Origin: Flavobacteriales bacterium
GTDB taxonomy: Bacteria > Bacteroidota > Bacteroidia > Flavobacteriales > Flavobacteriaceae
Direction: 5' to 3'
Length of the DNA stretch: 22,486 nt
Assembly (NCBI GenBank): GCA_027008965.1
Contig: JALVDN010000344.1
Coordinates: 1-22,486, forward strand
The stretch's first letter is position 1. The number at the start of each line of letters is the position of its first letter. This document shows, piece by piece, positions 7,260-14,164 of this stretch. A program made the translations under genes and the position numbers. The notes below the pieces were generated by a model that saw only the letters and a list, made by a program, of their open reading frames with translations, was not told the origin of the DNA and did no database searches.

Positions 7260-8315
7260 ATGAGAAAAAACAGAGTAGTCATTTTTGAAGCCGAAGGCGG
7301 AACCGACAAATGGTTGGACGGACACCGGAAAGATACCATTCCCATAGCCAACGCCTTGCGCATCAGAGGTATAGACGTGGATATTTTGAAATATCGCGAC
7401 GAATGGGCCGATAAAATTATTGATTATGCCAAAGATCGTTACGATGCTTACATCACACGCGTGAATCCCGGAACCATACCCTCCGGCGAAAAAAAATATT
7501 TTGAAACCCTGCGGAAACTTTCCGATTTGGGCTTAGTGGGATTTGAACATCCCGACGTAATGCGTAACCTTGGCGCCAAAGACGCCTTGGTCAAATTGGT
7601 GGGAACCGGTTTGGTTCCCGAAGATACGTATGCCTACTACACCGTGGAAGAATTCCGCAAAACCTTCCCCAAGAGTATTTCCTATGGCGTCCGTGTGTTG
7701 AAACAAAACCGGGGCTCCACCGGTGAGGGGATTTGGCGCGTAGAAGTGATTGACGAGCGTCCCTACCAACCCGGTGATACCCTTCCGCTCGATACCAAAC
7801 TCAAACTCACCGAAGCCGTGGATAATCACGTGGAATACAAAACCTTGGGCGAATTCATGGATTTTGCTGAACAATATATCAAGGGTGATAACGGTATGCT
7901 GGTAGACATGCGCTTTATGCCGCGTATCAAAGAAGGCGAAATCCGGATTTTAATGGTGGGCGAAACTCCCATTTTCGTGGTTCACAAAAAACCTGTTGAC
8001 ACCGAGGATGCATTCTCCGCCACCCTGTTTTCCGGCGCCAAATACACCTACGACGAACCCGCCAAATGGTCGCACCTGGTGGATTGGTTCCTGCAAAAAC
8101 TGCCCGAAGTGATGGAAAAATTGGGCGGATATGATGCACCCCTCATCTGGACCGCCGATTTTATGCTAGACACCAACGAAGATGGCTCCGACAAATACGT
8201 CCTCGGCGAAATCAACAATTCCTGCGTGGGATTCACCAGCCATTTGGATCGTGGCATTCAAGACAAAGTGGCTTTGCGTGTGATAGAAGTTTTGGACAAG
8301 AAGCTCGGGAAATAA
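7260..8315 (+). CDS. ATP-grasp-like protein, Cj0069 family
   Basis: This 351-residue protein resembles the uncharacterised Cj0069 family (named after a Campylobacter protein), which appears to have an ATP-grasp-type fold. An N-terminal alpha/beta segment (VVIFEAEGGTDKWLDGHRKD) precedes GVRVLKQNRGSTGEGIW (about 143-159), which looks like the nucleotide-clamping lysine and glycine-rich loop. MLVDMRFMPRIKEGEIRILMVG (about 214-235) and the end DFMLDT...YVLGEINNSCVGF (about 300-323) resemble the metal and substrate side. No signal peptide is seen, so it should be cytoplasmic. Relatives with this fold ligate carboxylates to amines using ATP, but the substrate here is unknown. It follows the small membrane protein by three bases and is closed by a terminator. 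Confidence 0.75.
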   Translation: MRKNRVVIFEAEGGTDKWLDGHRKDTIPIANALRIRGIDVDILKYRDEWADKIIDYAKDRYDAYITRVNPGTIPSGEKKYFETLRKLSDLGLVGFEHPDVMRNLGAKDALVKLVGTGLVPEDTYAYYTVEEFRKTFPKSISYGVRVLKQNRGSTGEGIWRVEVIDERPYQPGDTLPLDTKLKLTEAVDNHVEYKTLGEFMDFAEQYIKGDNGMLVDMRFMPRIKEGEIRILMVGETPIFVVHKKPVDTEDAFSATLFSGAKYTYDEPAKWSHLVDWFLQKLPEVMEKLGGYDAPLIWTADFMLDTNEDGSDKYVLGEINNSCVGFTSHLDRGIQDKVALRVIEVLDKKLGK

Positions 8316-8341
8316 ACATATAGCATTTCAAAAAAATCCAT

Positions 8342-8377
8342 AATCCCTGCTCCTAAGGATGCGGGGATTTATTTTTT
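8342..8377 (+). terminator. Rho-independent terminator after the ATP-grasp-like gene
   Basis: AATCCCTGC (8342-8350) pairs with GCGGGGATT (8361-8369), with one G-U pair, over a ten-base loop. A T-rich tail (TATTTTTT) follows. It lies 27 bases after the stop codon and ends the namZ-like transcript before the repeat region. Confidence 0.85.
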
Positions 8378-8380
8378 AAG

Positions 8381-8757
8381 GGCGCCTGCCAGCACGGGTT
8401 CATGCATGCCGGCGGACTTCGCTAAAAAGCTCGCCCGCCGGCGCTTTCACCCGGCTGGCACCGGGCTGTCCGCTTGAATTCGGCTTGCCCCGGGCCGGTT
8501 TTTGGCCTACGCTAAACCCTCCGCATGCCGCCGTGCGGTCTCCTCGTCATGGCTCGGAGCCCGCCCGGCCCCGTCCAATGGCTATCAAGGGGATGAGATA
8601 GAAAAAGAATTATTTTTTTATTTGTTCAATGAAGAAAATGATAGCATAGCCTAAGCTATGGTATCATTTGATGAAGAAGAACAGGTGAAAAAGAAACTTT
8701 TTATAGCCATTTCATTTGATAGCTATTGGACGTTAATAAAAAACCAAAGCCCGGGGC
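8381..8757 (-). repeat. GC-rich structured repeat, family E-like copy 3, rearranged and interrupted
   Basis: Read on the minus strand, 8537-8561 carries the family E core: GGCTCCGAGCC, five variable bases, GAGGAGACC. Two of its enclosing helices are present: GCCCCGGG 8487-8494 with CCCGGGGC 8750-8757, and GGTTTTT 8497-8503 with AAAAACC 8739-8745. One arm is pushed away from the core by the 161-base AT-rich palindrome at 8572-8732. Without it, the distance from core to outer arm would be about 35 bases, close to the 31 in copy 1. A further hairpin occupies the far side, with GCCGGCGG (8408-8415) pairing with CCGCCGGC (8435-8442). The end at 8381-8403 only loosely resembles the copy 1/2 tail. 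Confidence 0.6.
8572..8732. mobile_element. 161-bp AT-rich element with 17-bp terminal inverted repeats (MITE-like)
   Basis: The ends are CGTCCAATGGCTATCAA (8572-8588) and the inverted TTGATAGCTATTGGACG (8716-8732), matching at 16 of 17 positions. In RNA the one difference becomes a G-U pair. An inner inverted repeat, 8636-8650 with 8655-8669, pairs 14 of 15 positions around CTAA. The element is AT-rich but sits between GC-rich arms of repeat E copy 3. There is no coding frame of note and no transposase. No convincing target duplication flanks it. It may be a non-autonomous mobile element, or the loop of a larger structured unit. Confidence 0.6.
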
Positions 8758-9188
8758 ATCGCCTCATATCGCTCCCATCCCTGGCGCAAACAGAAAAAAC
8801 ATCGTTTTTCTTTCTCTTATCCTGACACAACATGTTTATATTCAAACCTTGTTAAACAATATACAATTTCACTATCAATCTGTAGTGGAATTGAAATTCT
8901 AAATCAATTCCTAAATTACTGACTTTTTGCTTTAGGTCTTAATTTAAAAAAATCCTAATAATTTATAATAAATTTCAAAATTCAAATATTATTTTAAAAG
9001 ATTTATAGGGATATTAAATGCGTATTAATTTCATTGATAGTTTATAAAACAAGTAAACTTACAAAAAATTCTATAGAATAAACAATTTGTTTCGGTTAAA
9101 AAATATTCAACTAGTTTTAAAATATTTTTAACAACTTATGGAACATTTTTTGTCGCATTTATTACATACTAACCAAAAAATATAGATT
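8758..9188. other. AT-rich noncoding stretch upstream of the T9SS protein gene
   Basis: About 430 bases hold no plausible gene. A short GAAAAAAC...GTTTTTC hairpin lies near 8793-8810. The rest is AT-rich and must hold the promoter for the gene at 9189, but I could not pick a convincing TTTG / TAnnTTTG pair. Confidence 0.6.
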
Positions 9189-11087
9189 ATGAAAAAGAAA
9201 ATTACTTTATTGATTTCGTTGTTTTTCATGTTTACATGGCATGGAAATGCTCAAGCTTTAAATGAAAACTTTGACGGTAGTACATTCCCACCTTATCAAT
9301 GGTCATTAGACAATGTTGGTGGTGATAATTTTACACAAAGTAATGTTATTGCCGATCATACAAGTGGAACCGGTAAATTTGCCAACTATGATTGTTATTT
9401 AATAAACAATGGAAACATTGGATATTTAATCAGTCCAACCCTGAATGTAACTGCTACGGATAATATTTTCAGCTTTTGGGTGAATTATTATCTTGTTTAT
9501 GGAAATTATGGTAGTGCGGCCGAACTCTATGTAGATGTTTCAGGAGATGGAGGAACAACATGGACTTTGGGAACAACAAATTATTTAATTGGACATATAG
9601 GTACAGGATGGTTTCAGGTGAGTATAGACTTAACAAATTATGAAGGACATGATTTTACAGGAAACAATACCATAGTTAGATTTAGAGCTATTTCGGATTT
9701 TGGGTCATATAATATCGCTATAGATGATGTTACAGGACCCAATATTGTTTTGCCTCCCTGTCCTGAACCTGGGGATTTAGCGGCGAACCAAATCTCACAA
9801 ACAGCAGTAGAACTAAGTTGGACCGAATATGGTTCCGCTACCAGTTGGGAAATTGAATATGGTCCTACCGGTTTTTCACAAGGCAGTGGTACAACAGTTT
9901 CTACTTCCAATAATCCACATACTCTTTCGGGTTTAACTGCCGGACAATCTTATGATTTTTATGTACGTTCTGATTGTGGAGGTGGAACCTTTAGTAATTG
10001 GGCTGGCCCTTATACTTGGCAACAACCTAATTATGTAAACGATATTTGTTCGGGAGCACAAACACTTACTGTTTATCCACAAGGAGGTGGTGCAGGGAAT
10101 GAAACTTTGGCAACCACGACTAACGCTATTAACAGTGGTCAAGATCCTTCATGTTTTTTATCGGGATATGACAAAGCGGACCTATGGTATTCCTTTACAG
10201 CACCCACATCAGGATATGTAAAAGTAATAACAGGAGGAGCTCAAGGAAATGTTCTGGAAGCAGCCGTTTATGATGGGTGTGGAGGCAACGAAATTTCATG
10301 TCATATTTTTGGTTATGGTTCTACAGATAAAAATCTTTATGGTCTTGTTCCGGGTCAAACCTATATTCTTCAAGTATGGCATTATTCTTGGGATGTAGGA
10401 GACTTTAGTATTGTTTTAGAAGAATTTACACCTCCATCTAATGATGATTGTGCTAATGCAATTGAAGTTAGTGATCCTTTACCCTATAACAATACTCAAG
10501 ATGCTACTAACGCCACTAACAATGGAGGTTATGTTGCAGATTGTGGAAATGGAATGAATGATGGTGTTTGGTATAAATTTACTACCGGAACTGTTAATGG
10601 TGATATTACAATTGAAGTAGTTCCCCAAGGATGGGATGCGGAAGTGTCCGTTTACACCGGATCATGCAGCTCATTTACTTGTGTTGATTATGCAGATAAT
10701 GTTGGCACTGGAGGTACTGAAACCATAACTTTTACGCCATCACCGAATACGGATTACTATGTTAACATTGGATATTTTGCTTTTGGAGGAGATGGTCCGG
10801 AAGGCCCTTATACTATTACTTTATCCGGAAATGTCACATTAAATATGGACAAATTATCTGAAGGTGATTTTAGTTTTTATCCCAACCCGGCAAGAAGTAT
10901 TATTTCATGGAATGCTTCAGGAACCGTGGAAAAAATACAGATTACTAATCTTACAGGTCAAGTAGTAATGGAAGTTGAAAATCCTGTAAATAATTTTTTG
11001 AATATTACTAAATTGAATCAAGGTGTTTATCTTATCCATGTTTTCATGGACGATAAAGAGGGAATTTATAAGTTGATAAAGGAATAA
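9189..11087 (+). CDS. Secreted multidomain protein with T9SS type A sorting domain
   Basis: This 632-residue exported protein begins with a signal peptide (MKKKITLLISLFFMFTWHGNAQ, cut after about residue 21). A choice-of-anchor J-like beta-sandwich follows (about 24-185: LNENFDGSTFPPYQW, ISPTLNV). Next comes a fibronectin type III domain (about 192-275: AVELSWTEYGSATSWEIEYG, YDFYVRSDCGGG). Two related PPC-like modules each start ND(I/D)C and contain D-WYSFTAP or GVWYKFTTG (about 283-410 and 416-550). The end is a type A T9SS sorting domain (about 558-632: FSFYPNPARSIISW, ITNLTGQVV, LNQGVYLIHV), which directs passage through the outer membrane and surface attachment or release. No catalytic domain is visible, so an adhesive or carbohydrate-binding role is the best inference. 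It is monocistronic, with its own terminator, and visibly AT-richer than the natAB-like genes. Confidence 0.88.
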   Translation: MKKKITLLISLFFMFTWHGNAQALNENFDGSTFPPYQWSLDNVGGDNFTQSNVIADHTSGTGKFANYDCYLINNGNIGYLISPTLNVTATDNIFSFWVNYYLVYGNYGSAAELYVDVSGDGGTTWTLGTTNYLIGHIGTGWFQVSIDLTNYEGHDFTGNNTIVRFRAISDFGSYNIAIDDVTGPNIVLPPCPEPGDLAANQISQTAVELSWTEYGSATSWEIEYGPTGFSQGSGTTVSTSNNPHTLSGLTAGQSYDFYVRSDCGGGTFSNWAGPYTWQQPNYVNDICSGAQTLTVYPQGGGAGNETLATTTNAINSGQDPSCFLSGYDKADLWYSFTAPTSGYVKVITGGAQGNVLEAAVYDGCGGNEISCHIFGYGSTDKNLYGLVPGQTYILQVWHYSWDVGDFSIVLEEFTPPSNDDCANAIEVSDPLPYNNTQDATNATNNGGYVADCGNGMNDGVWYKFTTGTVNGDITIEVVPQGWDAEVSVYTGSCSSFTCVDYADNVGTGGTETITFTPSPNTDYYVNIGYFAFGGDGPEGPYTITLSGNVTLNMDKLSEGDFSFYPNPARSIISWNASGTVEKIQITNLTGQVVMEVENPVNNFLNITKLNQGVYLIHVFMDDKEGIYKLIKE

Positions 11088-11115
11088 AAAGTTTTATTAA
11101 ATCAGCATTGTGATT

Positions 11116-11145
11116 AAAACCCGTTCCATATGGAGCGGGTTTTTG
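11116..11145 (+). terminator. Rho-independent terminator after the T9SS protein gene
   Basis: AAAACCCGTTCC (11116-11127) pairs with GGAGCGGGTTTT (11132-11143) around ATAT, with one U-G pair, and runs into TTTTTG. It lies 28 bases after the stop codon. Repeat E copy 2 begins just beyond it. Confidence 0.88.
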
Positions 11146-11153
11146 ATTTAACA

Positions 11154-11307
11154 CGCGCCGGCGGGCGAAGTGTTATCCTTGCGAAGGCGAAAAGCTCATT
11201 TTTGTTTGCCGGAGGAGGCTCCGAGCCGGGACGAGGAGACCCCGCACGGCAACTTACAAAAATGCTTTGAGCCGAGCAAGATTTAAACGGAGCACGCCAA
11301 TAGGCGC
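11154..11307 (+). repeat. GC-rich structured repeat, family E, copy 2
   Basis: This element matches copy 1 at its opening (CGCGCCGGCGGGCG, then AGTG, TATCCTT, GAAGGC), its 25-base core (11217-11241) and its 30-base tail (11278-11307). The arms differ in sequence but still pair: GCTC 11194-11197 with GAGC 11269-11272; ATTTTTGT 11198-11205 with ACAAAAAT 11256-11263; TGCCG 11207-11211 with CGGCA 11247-11251. Like copy 1, its tail abuts the 3' end of a minus-strand gene, here mltG, whose stop codon starts 12 bases on. It is clearly GC-richer than the genes around it. Confidence 0.8.
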
Positions 11308-11318
11308 TCTGAAAAAAT

Positions 11319-12338
11319 TCATTTATAAACTTTTAGTTTATTGAGATATTGCCTGTAGTTCCGGGCTTTTTGATTGTGCTCCGAAAGGGTACGTGAGAAG
11401 AGATGATAACCGGGACGTTGCGGATCGGCCACAAAGTAATAATAATTGTGGTTTTCGGCCCGGAGGACGGCATCTATGGCTTGAATGTCGGGCATGGTGA
11501 TGGGGCCGGGCGGAAGGCCGGGATATTTGTAGGTATTATAGGGATCATCGGTTTCAATGTGTATATTCAGCACGCGTTTGATGGTGGCGGTATCGCCGGA
11601 TTGTCTTTTATAGGCAAAAACCACGGTGGGATCGGCTTGAAGGAGCATGCCTTTTTTCAGCCGGTTTAGGTATACACCGGCAATGCGGGGCATTTCTTCT
11701 TTCCGGGTGGTTTCTTTTTGCACGATGGAGGCCAGGATGCCTGCTTCAATAGGAGAGAGTCCTATTTCTTCGGCTTGGGCGAGCCGGTTTTGATTCCAGA
11801 ATTTCCGGTATTCCTTATACATGCGTTGCATGAAAGCCTCGGGCGATGTGTTATAATAGAACCGGTAGGTGTTGGGGATATACATCAATAGAGCGGTTTG
11901 TTCGTTGAATCCGTATTTTTTGATGTTTTCAGGGTTTTTCATGGCTTTCAAAAAGGCCAAGGAATCGGGGGCCAAATATTGGGCCAATCGTCCGGCCAGA
12001 TGTTCCAAGTCGATGATATTATTGAAGGTGACTTTAATTTCTTCTTGCCTGCCGGAGCGGAGTATGTTGATCAAATCGTTGTTGGACAAATTTTTGGGAA
12101 GCCGGTACAATCCCGGAACAGGTTTTTGGAAGCGTTTAATATGTGCGGCTATTTTAAAACCGGCGGGAAAATCCATGTAGGGTTTCAGCCGGGTGTAGAG
12201 TGAATCAACATTTGTGTCGGGGTTAACCACTATCTTGACGTCTTGTTTCAGGTTGGAAGAAAACAAAACAAAGTATAAACCGAAGGTGAATCCCCCGGCC
12301 AAAATAAATAATATCCCCAACAGGAAATTTTTTTTCAT
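11319..12338 (-). CDS. mltG: Endolytic murein transglycosylase MltG (YceG-like)
   Basis: MltG cuts nascent glycan strands at the outer face of the inner membrane and so helps set strand length. The 339-residue protein has one N-terminal membrane anchor (NFLLGILFILAGGFTFGLYF, about 4-24). A LysM-like region follows, then the YceG catalytic domain. ILASIVQKET (201-210) contains the catalytic Glu209, INR-type VYLNRLKKGM (222-231) and LQADPTVVFA (233-242) are hallmark blocks, and YPGLPPGPI near the C-terminus is also conserved. The length is normal. It diverges from the degP-like gene over about 60 bases, so the promoters for both must be packed there. Confidence 0.95.
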   Translation of the reverse strand: MKKNFLLGILFILAGGFTFGLYFVLFSSNLKQDVKIVVNPDTNVDSLYTRLKPYMDFPAGFKIAAHIKRFQKPVPGLYRLPKNLSNNDLINILRSGRQEEIKVTFNNIIDLEHLAGRLAQYLAPDSLAFLKAMKNPENIKKYGFNEQTALLMYIPNTYRFYYNTSPEAFMQRMYKEYRKFWNQNRLAQAEEIGLSPIEAGILASIVQKETTRKEEMPRIAGVYLNRLKKGMLLQADPTVVFAYKRQSGDTATIKRVLNIHIETDDPYNTYKYPGLPPGPITMPDIQAIDAVLRAENHNYYYFVADPQRPGYHLFSRTLSEHNQKARNYRQYLNKLKVYK

Positions 12339-12398
12339 GGAAATGGTATATTTTTTGTCGTAATTTTACGTTAAACAAATAAACAAAAATTTATTGAG

Positions 12399-13823
12399 AT
12401 GAAGTTGAAAAAAATAATTTTTTACTTTCTGTTGATCCTGTCGAGTTCCTTTTCGGGTGTTTGGTTGTATAAAACTTTTTTTACGAATGAGCATCAACAG
12501 ATTTCATCCATGGAATATGATAATATGACATCCGATTCTTCCGGAGTGGGAACATATATACCTGTTTCACAATCATCCGCCGGACAAAAACTGATGTCCA
12601 CGCCATTTGATTTCAAAGAAATTATCAAAAGGACCAAAGATGCGGTGGTGAATGTTCACAACACCAGGTATGTAGTTCAATATTATGATTTCGGTTTTGG
12701 TTATAGAGAGAGCCAACCGCGTAAGTTGGAAGGAACAGGATCGGGGGTGATTATTTCACCCGACGGCTATATTGTCACCAATTACCACGTGATCAAAGAA
12801 GCCAATGAGATTGAAGTAACACTCAACAACAAGAAAAAATACAAGGCGCGAATCATCGGGATTGACCCGTCCAATGATATTGCGGTGATAAAAATACCCG
12901 CCCGGAATTTGCCCTATCTCACCTTTGGAGACTCAGATAAACTGGAGTTGGGTGAGTGGGTTTTGGCCATTGGAAATCCTTTTAATTTGGGGACCACTGT
13001 GACAGCCGGAATTGTGAGTGCCAAAGCGAGAGACCTCAAAGGCGATAACCGGATTGAAAGTTTCATCCAAACCGATGCCGTGGTCAACCCCGGAAATAGT
13101 GGGGGCGCATTGATCAACGAAAACGGCGAACTGGTGGGCATCAACACCATGATTTTTTCCATGACAGGTTCCTATATAGGATATTCATTTGCCATTCCTT
13201 CCAATATCGTCAAAAAAATAGCCGAAGATATCATTGAATACGGAAGCATTCAAAAAAGTAAAATCGGCATTTCCGGAATAGAACTCAACGACCGTATAGC
13301 CAAAGAATTGGGTATTTCCACCACCGAGGGCATTTGGATCAGTGATGTGGATAAAACCAGTAGTTCCTACAAGGCCGGCATCCGCAAAGGCGACATCATC
13401 ATCGGGCTTGACAACAAAAAAATCAGTACCATGGCCGAGTTACTCGGCTATCTGAAAGCCAAACGCCCGGGTGCCAAACTCAAAATAAAAGTAATCAAAA
13501 CCAACGGCAAAATTGTCACACTTCCCATCATCCTTGAGAAATATGACACGGCCTACATCTCCGACTGGGGCATCACCGTCAAAACCATGACCCGAAATGA
13601 ACTAAAAAAATACGGCATACAACACGGCGTTTTGATAGCCGGTGTCAAAAATCGCGATCTTGTACGCAATGGCATTATGCCCGGACATATCATATTAAGT
13701 GTCAATAACATACCGGTTTATTCCGCCGATGATGTACAAACCGTTTTCAACCGGGCAAGGGGAAGAATAAGCGTTGAAATCATGGACGACAAGGGGCGTG
13801 TGGTCAAATACATTTTCGGATAA
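12399..13823 (+). CDS. HtrA/DegP-family serine protease with two PDZ domains
   Basis: This is a periplasmic quality-control protease or chaperone for misfolded envelope proteins. The 474-residue chain has an N-terminal hydrophobic segment (FYFLLILSSSFSGVWLY, about 8-24), either a signal peptide or an anchor. The trypsin-like domain carries His130 in TNYHVI, Asp160 in SNDIAVIKI and Ser234 in NPGNSGGAL, so the triad is intact. PDZ1 spans about 285-380 (GIRKGDIIIGLDNKKI). PDZ2 spans about 388-474 (NGIMPGHIILSVNNIPV). The two-PDZ layout fits DegP/DegQ more than single-PDZ DegS. In a T9SS organism that sends large proteins through the periplasm, such a protease is expected. Confidence 0.93.
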   Translation: MKLKKIIFYFLLILSSSFSGVWLYKTFFTNEHQQISSMEYDNMTSDSSGVGTYIPVSQSSAGQKLMSTPFDFKEIIKRTKDAVVNVHNTRYVVQYYDFGFGYRESQPRKLEGTGSGVIISPDGYIVTNYHVIKEANEIEVTLNNKKKYKARIIGIDPSNDIAVIKIPARNLPYLTFGDSDKLELGEWVLAIGNPFNLGTTVTAGIVSAKARDLKGDNRIESFIQTDAVVNPGNSGGALINENGELVGINTMIFSMTGSYIGYSFAIPSNIVKKIAEDIIEYGSIQKSKIGISGIELNDRIAKELGISTTEGIWISDVDKTSSSYKAGIRKGDIIIGLDNKKISTMAELLGYLKAKRPGAKLKIKVIKTNGKIVTLPIILEKYDTAYISDWGITVKTMTRNELKKYGIQHGVLIAGVKNRDLVRNGIMPGHIILSVNNIPVYSADDVQTVFNRARGRISVEIMDDKGRVVKYIFG

Positions 13824-13841
13824 AAGATAATAGTATAGGGG

Positions 13842-13963
13842 CACTCCGAGCCCGCAGGTCTCGGAGCGCTTGCTCGCAAGCCTTCGGCGGATGCACTGCA
13901 TTTCCCCACGCTTCGCCTTGTCTTGCTGCGCTAGCGTCGGAGCCACCAAAGGTGTCTCCTCCG
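13842..13963 (+). repeat. GC-rich palindromic repeat, family R, copy 2
   Basis: It begins 18 bases after the degP-like stop. It shares with copy 1 (2142-2358) the CACTCCG...GGTCTC start, the GCTCGCAAGCC piece (from 13872) and an identical 29-base block (13914-13942). The end hairpin (13939-13959) pairs GGAGCCACC with GGTGTCTCC around AAA, 8 of 9 positions. Compared with copy 1, both sides of the stem have changed together (GCC/GGC to ACC/GGT). Open frames through it are not convincing proteins. Confidence 0.72.
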
Positions 13964-13970
13964 CACCTCC

Positions 13971-14152
13971 GGGAGCCAAAGGATTCCATCATCACAAGGC
14001 CATCACACCTTTGGCTCCCTCCGGGCTTCGCAAGCCCCGTAACGGGTCTTGCTCCGCTTGTTTTCAAAGCCGTTCCTCCGGAAACGTCTTTGAAAAACGG
14101 CCGGGGAGCCATCGTGCCGCCTCGCTTCGCTCGGCGGCCCTCCTCTCCCCGG
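13971..14152. repeat. Array of further GC-rich hairpins
   Basis: Three successive inverted repeats fill this stretch. GGGAGCCAAAGG (13971-13982) pairs perfectly with CCTTTGGCTCCC (14008-14019). GTTTTCAAAG (14060-14069) pairs with CTTTGAAAAAC (14088-14098) with one bulge, and holds an inner TTCC/GGAA pair. CCGGGGAG (14101-14108) pairs perfectly with CTCCCCGG (14145-14152) and holds inner GCCGCC (14116-14121) with GGCGGC (14133-14138). No further copies of these units occur in the window. The array ends 13 bases before the endonuclease stop codon and could terminate transcription from both sides. Confidence 0.65.
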
Positions 14153-14164
14153 AAAATAAATTTT

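Noticed and set aside
8381..9188. Complete insertion sequence or transposase remnant
   Set aside because: No frame resembles a transposase; only palindromic and inverted repeat structure is visible.
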